The translations under genes were made by a program, and so were the position numbers. Positions 1-8,700 of a stretch of 35,473 bases of DNA are shown piece after piece. The DNA is from Avimonoglobus sp965151315 (GTDB lineage: Bacteria; Bacillota; Clostridia; UBA1381). Where the stretch lies: positions 1-35,473 of the forward strand of contig CBCTZG010000027.1 of assembly GCA_965151315.1 (NCBI GenBank). Direction: 5' to 3'. The stretch's first letter is position 1; each line of letters begins with the position of its first letter. The notes under the pieces are model-generated. The model did not search any database and had not been told where the DNA came from. It worked only from the letters and a program-made list of their open reading frames with translations.

Positions 1-87
1 GAGGTATTCTTTTTTGTCAAACATCTTTTTTGTTTCTTAACAGGAATGCTCCTATAGAGAATTTATTTCCCAGCGGAATGAAGACGG

Positions 88-270
88 TTAAAAATCCTGC
101 GCCGCCAAAGCCTCCACAAAGGCCCGCATTTCCTGCTTGGAACGGATATTATGAGCCGCGTCAATGACGGCTTTCTGCCGCTGGGGAGATAGGCTGGCAA
201 AATAGGTCATGGCCTCCATATTCTGTGCCAGGGCCATGCCGAGCCCTACAGGGATATCGCCTAAATGCAT
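88..270 (-). CDS. Small conserved hypothetical protein (60 aa)
   Basis: This 60-residue protein begins MHLGDIPVGLGMALAQN and ends in EALAAQDF. The start at 270 is chosen because the minus strand carries GAGGTGAG about five bases upstream of ATG. A longer frame runs further upstream, but it passes through a decayed ferredoxin sequence and has no good ribosome site. The protein has no signal peptide or clear membrane segment and is mostly predicted helix (NMEAMTYFASL, QRQKAVIDAAHNI). I recognise the type as a short protein found in Clostridia, but I know no function for it. Its nearest neighbour on the same strand is the ferredoxin relic. Confidence 0.75.
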   Translation of the reverse strand: MHLGDIPVGLGMALAQNMEAMTYFASLSPQRQKAVIDAAHNIRSKQEMRAFVEALAAQDF

Positions 271-319
271 AGTACTCACCTCGGTAATAGGGTTTGTGGT
301 TTTGGGATGATTTATGCAG

Positions 320-527
320 TCAATCGAAAATTTTCCTGTTTGTAGAAATGGTGACAGCCTGCCAGGGAATCCACTTCCCGCCGCTCCGCAAGGCGGCCTT
401 GACGGCATGGCCAATGCCGCCGTATTGTAGGCGGCCGCTTACCGGCAGACAAAGATGATACCTCTGGCGGGGCAGGCGGGCAGACATTCCCCTAAGCTGT
501 CGCAGTAATTCCCTCGATAATTTTACA
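320..527 (-). pseudogene. Decayed 4Fe-4S ferredoxin fragment
   Basis: Read on the minus strand, this stretch encodes NYCDSLGECLPACPARGIIF. Its C-x5-C-x3-C-P arrangement (Cys codons at 504-502, 486-484 and 474-472) is the second cluster-binding half of a clostridial two-cluster ferredoxin. A TAA stop at 441-439 interrupts it. The same frame continues with AAAYNTAALA and then PPCGAAGSG, which resembles the tail of this ferredoxin family (xAAAYDEAAV..., then a CGCPG-like motif). The first cluster-binding half is absent, so the gene is both truncated at its 5' end and interrupted. Family assignment rests on motif recognition only. Confidence 0.6.
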
Positions 528-534
528 AATTATC
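516..534. promoter_or_regulatory. Perfect 8-bp inverted repeat, possible operator
   Basis: GATAATTT, a 3-base spacer TAC, and AAATTATC form a perfect dyad. It ends 25 bases before the -35 box of the downstream promoter. Size and position suit a repressor or activator dimer site, but no regulator gene is visible beside it. A second weak dyad (CCCTT..AAGGG) lies at 542-556. Confidence 0.4.
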
Positions 535-559
535 AATAAGCCCCTTTGAATAAGGGTTC

Positions 560-588
560 TTGACTTGATGATTTGAGTATATTAGAAT
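560..588 (+). promoter_or_regulatory. Sigma-A type promoter for the DHFR-like gene
   Basis: TTGACT at 560-565 and TAGAAT at 583-588 are separated by 17 bases, close to the vegetative consensus. The first ribosome site downstream is AAAGGAG at 621-627, which serves a short reading frame. The DHFR-like gene follows about 200 bases downstream. Confidence 0.65.
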
Positions 589-632
589 ATGGGGTATCAA
601 GTCCAATAGTTTTACAACAGAAAGGAGCGTTC

Positions 633-677
633 ATGAAAAAATATATGGAGATCCTGCTTGGGCTCAGGCTGTTTTGA
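633..677 (+). CDS. Possible 14-aa leader peptide or gene remnant
   Basis: ATG at 633 is preceded by AAAGGAG at a good distance and reads MKKYMEILLGLRLF before TGA. It is the first translatable frame after the promoter. It may be a leader peptide or what remains of a deleted gene. Nothing in the peptide suggests attenuation (no run of one amino acid), so its meaning is uncertain. Confidence 0.25.
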   Translation: MKKYMEILLGLRLF

Positions 678-785
678 GGAAGGGAGAGACAGATGGTGAT
701 GCTGGCAGCCGGCGGAGCGGATCAGGATAGAACGGTTGTAATTGTCAACATTTTTTATAATGGAAAGCCGAAAGGAGCGGTAGAT

Positions 786-1325
786 ATGCGGAAAGTGATT
801 TTATACATTGCCATGAGTGTAGACGGATATATTGCAGACCGCGGCGGCGGTGTGGGTTGGCTGGACGAATATGGCGGAGGGGAGGATGGGTCTTATGCGG
901 CCTTTATACAAAGCGTGGACACGGTGGTTATGGGTGGAAAAACCTACCGGCAGGTGGTGGGTGAGCTGGCGCCGGGGGTGTGGCCCTATGACGGATTGAC
1001 CAGCTATGTGCTAACACGCACCCCCTGCGCCGCCGGGGAAGGGATTCATTTTACCTCGGAGAATCCATGTGATTTAATCAGACGCATTCGAGCGGAAGAA
1101 GGGAAAAGCATCTGGATCTGCGGCGGGGCCCAAGTAGTCCGGCAGCTGACGCAGGCGGACTTGATAGACCAGTATCATATTTCTTTGATCCCAGTGCTTT
1201 TGGGATCGGGACTCCGTCTGTTTGATCGGACCGGCCGGCAAATCCCATTAAAACTGATAAAAGCAAAAAATGATGGAGAGATTACGGAATTGATTTATAA
1301 TCGGCAGCGGAACCGAGATGGTTGA
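786..1325 (+). CDS. Dihydrofolate reductase family protein (RibD C-terminal domain-like)
   Basis: The 179-residue product opens MRKVILYIAMSVDGYIAD, the typical first strand and SxDGxIA motif of the YwjB/YyaP-like branch of the RibD_C/DHFR fold. It continues with VVMGGKTY (residues 39-46 region) and IWICGGAQVVRQL, the two nucleotide-binding motifs, and HISLIPVLLGSGLRLFD near the end. Length fits the family. The start at 786 is preferred over 693 because GAAAGGAGCGG precedes it and the domain begins exactly here; the extra upstream residues match nothing. Members are probable NADPH-dependent oxidoreductases; the substrate is not known. The gene has its own promoter (560-588) and terminator (1376-1414). 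Confidence 0.85.
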   Translation: MRKVILYIAMSVDGYIADRGGGVGWLDEYGGGEDGSYAAFIQSVDTVVMGGKTYRQVVGELAPGVWPYDGLTSYVLTRTPCAAGEGIHFTSENPCDLIRRIRAEEGKSIWICGGAQVVRQLTQADLIDQYHISLIPVLLGSGLRLFDRTGRQIPLKLIKAKNDGEITELIYNRQRNRDG

Positions 1326-1375
1326 GCCCCAGTAGGCTGCCGGCAGCAAAGCATGGACAGGTAAACATAGTTTAA

Positions 1376-1414
1376 AGCAGGAATATTGGAAAGCTCCAGT
1401 ATTCCTGCTTTTTT
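1376..1414 (+). terminator. Rho-independent terminator
   Basis: AGCAGGAATATTGG and CCAGTATTCCTGCT form a 14-bp stem with one wobble and a small AAAGCT loop, followed directly by a T run. It closes the DHFR-like transcript and separates it from the secreted-protein locus. Confidence 0.85.
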
Positions 1415-1554
1415 ACAAAAAAATTGAAAATCCTGTCACCATTTTGTGTTTTTTTAGGTTATATAAATTGGGGAAAAAGGGGGTGGAAAAGCATTTTTTG
1501 ACACGTTATTGATAAGAACAACATGACAAAAAGAGAAGTACTAGGAGGAAACAA

Positions 1555-4500
1555 ATGAAAAAAAGAATTCTAACATTTATCACTGCGCTGTCTATAGCTT
1601 GTTCTACGCTGGGAAGCGGCTTTTCTGCTTTTGCGGCGGAAAATACACAGACAATTGCAGAGCATCCGGCGTTTTCTGAAGCGGAGAACACAGAAAAGCC
1701 AGAAAAAGAAAGCACTGATCCGGCAGAAGAAGACGAGTCGATTAGCCTGCGGGACGACTCGGAAATGGATCAGGCTGGAGAGGCGGATCAGCCGCAAAAG
1801 GCTGCCGCAACAGAAGAACCCGCATTCCCGCTTACAGAAAATTATCCGGAGGGTATAGATCCTGTAGACGATGTACTTTTTCAAGACCGGGAACTGTACC
1901 GGCCATTAAACACGGGGTTTGAGACATTAGAAGAAACTAACGAGGTGGCGGAAAATAATAAAAATGGCCAGCGATCCATTGTTGAGGATAAGCATAATGG
2001 ACGTTTTGCGTTAAAGCTTGTCCAAAAGGCAGATGAAATTTTGCCGGTGAAGGAGTCAGATAGCTTCTGGATTACAGACGTTCCTGTCAATGTGGCAAGA
2101 TCTTTATCCGAAGACGACAGTTATCTACCGGAAATTGGCCAGCATCAATATAAGCAGAATGTAATCAACATATGGATCAAGCCTATGTATAAGGCCCAGG
2201 AATTGTTTTTCTATACTAAGGTGGGGAAAGACCTTGTTCCGATCCAGAGCGATAAAAACGGCGACGGTATTTTTAAATTAGGAGAGGATTTTGGCCAGGG
2301 GACATGGCAGCGGCTTTCGCTGAATCTCCTGAAAACGGAGACGGATATAACCGGATATGCCAGCGGCCTTTACGTAAAAGCCAATATTGGGTCGGAATGG
2401 ATTATGGATGATATTACCAGCGAATATATGGATATCCATGAAAATGATATGGATCTGGGGGAATTTGCGGCCAATAACGTTGTAAATACGGAAAACGGTC
2501 TCCAGTTTTCTCAAACGGAGGATGGATTTAACACGGCAGGAAATGTCATAACTGCTGGTGTGGACTTGTCTGAAAAGATTGCCGGGGTCGAGATCGATTC
2601 GGAAAACAGAAAAATTAATGATCAAAATGAAGGCAAGGATGCTATAGAGAAAACAGTATTAGAAGTACCATTTGAATCAGAAGATTGGATAGTTAACGAC
2701 CAAAACTATGATACAGCCAAAGAAAATGTGAGCAGAAAAGCTGGGGAAATTAGAGAAAGAGAAATAACACCTCAAATACCTGAAACAGGAAAAACAATGA
2801 TGGTTAATATAGATGATGACAAGGAAAGCCGTTTCCGACTGATATTTACGAAAACCTACAGCGGAACATTGACATTTTCAGCTGGATCAAAAATATATGA
2901 TTTTTCTGAATACAATGCAAATAAAAAAGAATTTTATACTGAATGGTTTGACTCTGATTTAACGATCACTACTTCCAGGTCATCAATGGCCTCAGCATAC
3001 TTTACAATAATTAGAATAGAGTATGAGGCAAAAGATGAATTGAATCAGGATATTGCCATGAAAGCGAGCGGATCGGCGGCATTAAACTTGGCAAATAATA
3101 TTACGACAACAGACCGTACGAAATTGACAATTTCTGCAAAGTATAATCAAACAGCGCCGACAAATGACACTGAAATTGGTATCTCAATATTTAACACAGC
3201 CAATGTGCAGATTTATGAAACAAAAGCGGTTATAGATATAGGTAATATAAGGGATGAACAGCGGCTCGAATTGATATTACCGAAGCTTGCATCCGCAGCT
3301 CGGTTTGAAATTAAAAATCTGGCCTCCCCTGCCAGCGACGGTAGTGACGAAGTCAAGATATGCGCATTTAAAATCACTGAACTTGTTGATTCAGATTGGA
3401 ACTACTTATATAGAAATTTGAATAAGTCAAATACCAGTACTTACATGGATAAGATACCTTCAGGCGCGAAAAATGTTACACTTCAAAACGTTAGTGAATT
3501 ATATGAAGAAGAAGAGTATTATGCAATTTCAAATTTGAAGGCAAAAGGGTTGGTAAGTGCGGAAGAAGCGCAGGGGACTATGTCTGTTTCTGCAGGTATG
3601 GTCGTCCGGTACATCAATTTAAACCCGACAGCCCAATATATGAAGGTGGGAAGCAATACGGTCTGGCTGAACTATGGAGAAAATGATGTGGAAATTAAAG
3701 AGGCGGGGACGCTGACGCTGCCCGCGGCGGATAGTAAGATCATCATTTTAAAGACCACAACTTATGCATCGGAAAAGGACATTGCAAATGAAAATAATAT
3801 ACCATTTACCTATATAGAAGGATTAAATGAGACACCTAAAATTTCAGAGGATGGGAAAAAGATATACTATCATAATTATTTTGATAATAGAGCAATATAT
3901 TCCTACGATTTAACAACAGGAGTGTATAAAAAGTTATTAGACAGTGCGAACGAATTTGAAATTGCCGCAGACCGATATATACTTTTGACAAATGGTTCTC
4001 GAGATTATACTTTATATGATTTACAAGAGGGAACAGCAGAGGATATTCCGGCAACCGTTACAATTAACCGGATTTATCTGAGCCCGCAGGGCGATGTATT
4101 TGTATGCACGACAGGAACAACACTAACACTATATTCATATAGCAATGGCGCATACGCTCCCGTATGTACAGATTCAAAGTATATGAGCTATGCTTTTAAT
4201 ACCTGTGAGATGAAATTTTCAGCTTCAGGGGAGTATGCCGTCTTTGCTTCAAAATATGATCAAAAAAAACAAAGTATCAACATTTTGAAAAAAACAGATG
4301 GCGTATGGACAACCATAATTTCCCCGTCATATCCTTGGTATGAGGATAATGATATGGAAATTAAAACCAATTTTTGCCTCACAAATGATGGAGGTAAACT
4401 TTTTTACACGATAGAAAACGACATAAATGAACAGATTCATAAAATTGATCTTGTAAGCGGCGCGCATTCCCTGTTAATGGACGGAGCAGACGAGATTAAG

Positions 4501-5760
4501 GGTACGCTTATTCAAGTATGTGATGACGGACGGGTTTTATATGCGGATGGAGAAGGTTATATTTATCTGCTTGACACTGTAACTGGAGAAAAGCAAAAGC
4601 CATTGAATAATAAGCTTGATTACATGTTTGTACGATATATATCATATGAAAATAAAATTGTATATATGGCGGCCAACTATATGATTGGACAAACAATCAT
4701 TGGCGACCGGGAAACTGCGGAGCGGTATTTATTCTCCTTTGACGGCGGCGCCAGCTGGTACGCGTTCCGGGGCGGGCGCTGGATCTTATCCTCCCAGAGC
4801 GTCAAGCCGTCGGCAGAGGAGTGTAAGTTAAACGGTATGACTGCGGCGGAAGTGAACACGATCAAGCCGGTACAGTTTGATGAAATCTATCGAAATGGCA
4901 GCGATGTGGTCACATTAAATGTGGCGGTCTATATGAATTCCGCGTCCACGCAGATATCGCCTGTAATCCACAGGATCACGGTAAAAACCATGGCAAACCA
5001 AACGGAAAACAGGCTTTCCGCCGCCCGGTACCAAAAGTATAGCAAGGCGGACTATACGAAGCTGCATGGGATATTCCCGGTAGAAAGCTTCCAGAAGCCG
5101 GCGGAGGCGTATTATGTGCTGAGTTTGGGGAACGACTGGCTGTATACCTTTAAAAATGGGAAAATTGTCAAGCTCACAAAGAGCGCGGATGTACTGTTTG
5201 ACCAAGATGGACTGGCGGCAAACTGGATCGAGATCAAGCAGTATGGAATGACAGCCGCGGAGCTTAGGAGCATACCGGAAGCGGCGCTCAACGATCTTTT
5301 GCTGAACGCGGAATATGCCAATACCGAATTTGGCGTGATTTGTGTGATCCGGCCGGCCGCGGACGAGGTATCCACCAGCGGATACAAAGTAGACTACCGG
5401 CTCCAAGCTGACGCGAACTATTTTGATTATACGGAAATGGTTATGGAAATCACAGTCAATGGCATGAATCTGACCCTTACCGCCCCAGATGAGATTTCCA
5501 AGGAAGCCATTGACGATTTCATGAGCTGGCTTTCCAGTCGGCAGGCTGGAAAGGGCGATATTTTCTATCGTCTCCAGACCAATGACCGGCAGTATTTTGT
5601 TAATTACTATATGATCAGCCATGTCAATGTCTATGACAAAGACGCATACACGGCCCCGGCCAATACGCTGCCTATGCAAATGAACGGCCTGCATGCCTTT
5701 GGTGAAACGAATCCGCCAGCGGCGGATGAAGATCAAAATAAAGCAGAAGACGCCGCGTAA
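1555..5760 (+). CDS. Large secreted protein with propeller-like centre, partner of the Rhs protein
   Basis: This 1401-residue protein has a signal peptide (basic MKKR, hydrophobic core, cleavage near AFA-AEN at residue 29). An acidic low-complexity stretch of about 75 residues follows (many E, D, K, P). The next 600 residues look beta-rich and lack recognisable motifs. Residues about 755-1080 contain repeated short units such as KISEDGKKIYYHN, CLTNDGGKLFYTIE and CDDGRVLYADGEGYIYLLD, as in TolB/WD-type beta-propellers. Two related units follow, both with W-x-F-x-x-G and GMTAAE (around 1065-1110 and 1195-1250). There is no LPXTG anchor or terminal membrane segment. The ribosome site AGGAGG at 1543 is strong. 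The gene lies 27 bases before the Rhs gene, so the two are probably co-transcribed. I do not recognise a named family. A role in holding or displaying the Rhs product is inference. Confidence 0.8.
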   Translation: MKKRILTFITALSIACSTLGSGFSAFAAENTQTIAEHPAFSEAENTEKPEKESTDPAEEDESISLRDDSEMDQAGEADQPQKAAATEEPAFPLTENYPEGIDPVDDVLFQDRELYRPLNTGFETLEETNEVAENNKNGQRSIVEDKHNGRFALKLVQKADEILPVKESDSFWITDVPVNVARSLSEDDSYLPEIGQHQYKQNVINIWIKPMYKAQELFFYTKVGKDLVPIQSDKNGDGIFKLGEDFGQGTWQRLSLNLLKTETDITGYASGLYVKANIGSEWIMDDITSEYMDIHENDMDLGEFAANNVVNTENGLQFSQTEDGFNTAGNVITAGVDLSEKIAGVEIDSENRKINDQNEGKDAIEKTVLEVPFESEDWIVNDQNYDTAKENVSRKAGEIREREITPQIPETGKTMMVNIDDDKESRFRLIFTKTYSGTLTFSAGSKIYDFSEYNANKKEFYTEWFDSDLTITTSRSSMASAYFTIIRIEYEAKDELNQDIAMKASGSAALNLANNITTTDRTKLTISAKYNQTAPTNDTEIGISIFNTANVQIYETKAVIDIGNIRDEQRLELILPKLASAARFEIKNLASPASDGSDEVKICAFKITELVDSDWNYLYRNLNKSNTSTYMDKIPSGAKNVTLQNVSELYEEEEYYAISNLKAKGLVSAEEAQGTMSVSAGMVVRYINLNPTAQYMKVGSNTVWLNYGENDVEIKEAGTLTLPAADSKIIILKTTTYASEKDIANENNIPFTYIEGLNETPKISEDGKKIYYHNYFDNRAIYSYDLTTGVYKKLLDSANEFEIAADRYILLTNGSRDYTLYDLQEGTAEDIPATVTINRIYLSPQGDVFVCTTGTTLTLYSYSNGAYAPVCTDSKYMSYAFNTCEMKFSASGEYAVFASKYDQKKQSINILKKTDGVWTTIISPSYPWYEDNDMEIKTNFCLTNDGGKLFYTIENDINEQIHKIDLVSGAHSLLMDGADEIKGTLIQVCDDGRVLYADGEGYIYLLDTVTGEKQKPLNNKLDYMFVRYISYENKIVYMAANYMIGQTIIGDRETAERYLFSFDGGASWYAFRGGRWILSSQSVKPSAEECKLNGMTAAEVNTIKPVQFDEIYRNGSDVVTLNVAVYMNSASTQISPVIHRITVKTMANQTENRLSAARYQKYSKADYTKLHGIFPVESFQKPAEAYYVLSLGNDWLYTFKNGKIVKLTKSADVLFDQDGLAANWIEIKQYGMTAAELRSIPEAALNDLLLNAEYANTEFGVICVIRPAADEVSTSGYKVDYRLQADANYFDYTEMVMEITVNGMNLTLTAPDEISKEAIDDFMSWLSSRQAGKGDIFYRLQTNDRQYFVNYYMISHVNVYDKDAYTAPANTLPMQMNGLHAFGETNPPAADEDQNKAEDAA

Positions 5761-5787
5761 CGCGCCCCAGAAAAAAGGAGAGGTTTT

Positions 5788-8700
5788 ATGAAAGATAAAC
5801 AGATTACACAGCTGGGGGCGGCGCTGTTTACCCTGCTGCTGTATTGCCTTTACCTGCCGGCGGCCAGCGCGGCGGACGAATCATACCAGGATACCATAGA
5901 CGAGCTGACGAATTCTAAAAAGGAGGCTGTCTATAACATTCAGCTGAACGCACCATTTACCAAGGAGCAAAGCGGGATCCGGGAAGAGATCGACCCGGAG
6001 ACCGGCGGGCTCCAGGTGTACTACAGCCTGTTTTCACTGCCCGGCCGTGCTGGACAAACCACAGAGCTAGCCATTGTATATCAGGCGGCCGCGGCAAAAG
6101 CACAGGAGGAAAGCGCCCAGACAGATGGCCAGGATCCCGTCAATATCCTGCAGGATCCCACAGCCTACACCCAGTCACAGTATAACCTGGGCGTAGGCTG
6201 GAGCCTATATTTTCCCTATGTGGAGACGCCGGATGGGATCAACAAAACAAATATCTATATACATCTGGCGGACGGCAGTGTTTCCAGAGCGGATCCGGCG
6301 TCGGAGAACGGTTTGGAAGACCATCAGCTGACCGATGTCCGGTTTGAGTCGGGCGCGGCGGAGATTGACGGCGTACAAAGCCAATACCGGCTGATTTATG
6401 CGGACGGCACTGTGTATCATTTCGATTTAGACGGATACCTGCTTGCCAAGACAGACCGGTTTGGGAACTATGTCCAGTACGGCTGGGGAACAGATGGTGA
6501 TGTAAAAGCAATCCAGTCAATTACGGATAACTGCGGCCAGCAGATTCAGTTTACCTACAGCGGCTCCGGCGTACAGATCCGGTTTGCAGGCCGGGAATAC
6601 CGGCTGGCCCGGGAAGCGGGCAGCGACGGCCAGTGGATGCTGAAATCCATCATGGATCCGCTGGGCCGGGAAACTGTTTTCGACTATTACGCCTATTTCA
6701 TGGAATTTAATTTCTTCCCGTCCACAGCTGACCCGGCAGAGAACACTTATTATCTGCTCCGGGAGGTACGCTATCCAACCGACGCCCGGACGCTGTACAC
6801 CTATATCATTGGGAAGAAGTGGCTGTATGAAAAGGAAAACGGGTACATCGCATACCCAAAGCTGAACGCCCGGTATGATGCCCAGGGGGAGCAAAGGACA
6901 AATTATTTGATCTATACCTACGATGGCGAGCCGGACGGTTATCCTGCGTACAAATCCGCTGATATTCCCGGAAGCTATCGCTATACCACGGCAGAGACAG
7001 ACGCGTCTGGGACCCAGACGAAGTATTTTTATAATTACGAACACGATCAGTATAAAACGGAAAAATGGGTAGATAACCAGCTGCGCTATACGGCCGTCCG
7101 GGAATTCAATACACAGACCCGGATGCCCAGACGGTTTATTGAGCAGGTGTATAATGCGGCCGGCGATTGCCGGACTGTGTATGCGGATACCACCTTTGAC
7201 AGCCGAGGCAACGTGACCAGCGCTGACCGGTACGCCGCCTATGAGCAGCCCGGGGAACGGATCCATCAGTATGCGTATAACACAGCATATAATCTCTGCG
7301 TATATGAAAGCTATCAAAAGGACGCGGATACCTTAGTGGAGATCAGACGCGAGCTGGCGGACGGCGGCCGGATGGTAGGCGCGGAGGCCCTGTATGAAAA
7401 TGGCCGGCAGGTAAAGCGGGATGTTTTTACCTACGACAAGTACGGCAACATTGCCCAAAAGAAGCTCCAGACCGGCCCGGACCAGTTCCGGACCACAGTT
7501 TACACCTACGGGCCGGAGAACAGCTGGCGGTTCCCCTTGGCGGTAACGGTCAAGGATGTCGAGGACGCGGACGGCCGGCGGCAAGACATGAAAACCCAGT
7601 ATGCCTACGATGTATATGGAAACATTGTCCGGCAGATCGATCCGGACGGGAATGTGCAGACATATACCTACGATATTCTGGGCAGGAAAACCGAGGAACG
7701 CCTGGAGGACGGCCGGGCACGGACGACCCAGTATAACGACGCACAAAACAGCGTTTATACCACAGACGCCAGCGGAACCAGCCTGTTTTATCAATACGAC
7801 GGCTTCGGCAAGCTCCTGCGCGTGGAGGACAAGCTGGGGGCCGCGACGCTGTTAGAGCGGACATATGACGAAAAAGACCGGCTGCTGACGGAAACCGACG
7901 CCAACGGCGCCGTCCAGTCCTATACCTACGACGGCCTGGACCGGTATCTGCAAATCATAAACAGCCAGGCGGACGGCACGGTGCTCCAGGAAACCAAGGT
8001 AGCGTATGACGACGCGTTCCGGGAGGGCGGCGGGATATACACCAAAATGTCCGTAACCACCGGCAAGAATATGGAAAGGCGGACAACGGAGTACCTCTTC
8101 GACTACCAGGGGCGCCGGGCCCGGGAATCCATTTTAGGCGGGGAACAGAGCCGCAGCTGCTGGTATAGCTATGACTATGCGGGCAATACAGTTTCCGGCA
8201 CCGACCCAGCCGGCCGGGAGACCCGAATGGCCTACGATGTATTTGGGAACTGTGTCTATACCCTGTCCCCCGACGGCACAGCCCAGACCTACACCTATGA
8301 CTACATGGGCAACCAGACCAGCGCAGAGAACGGCGCCGGGGAAAAAAGCTTCATGGCCTATGACAGCCTGGGGCGGAATATCCGCCGGGAGATTTCCAAC
8401 GGCCAGGATAACCGTGTGTATAAGACCTACTATGACAGCCGGGGCAACGCAGTCAAAGAGGTGGACGCCAAGGGAAACAAAACCGAGTACACCTACAACA
8501 GCCGGGGATTTTTGACGAATACCCGGCAGTATGCCGACGGCGCGGAAGGCACCGAAACCGGGTACGAGTACGACGGGGAAGGCCGGATGACGAAAATGGA
8601 ATACGGCGCCATAGGCCGGGAAGCAGAGCGGCGGACGAACACATATGTGTTAGACCGCTTCGGCCGGGTGACCCAGCAGGTTGACAACCTGGGGGAAATA

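Noticed and set aside
1498..1526. TTGACA upstream of the large secreted protein as a promoter
   Set aside because: The -35 is perfect but the base run 17 positions later (ACATGA) is a poor -10 element, so I do not claim a promoter here although transcription probably starts nearby.
4915..5736. 273-residue open frame on the minus strand
   Set aside because: It lies entirely opposite the GC-rich end of the large secreted protein gene, has no ribosome site, and its residues show no recognisable motif; it mirrors the plus-strand codon pattern.
6517..7317. 266-residue open frame on the minus strand inside the Rhs gene
   Set aside because: A shadow frame of the repetitive YD coding sequence; the plus strand has clear protein motifs throughout.
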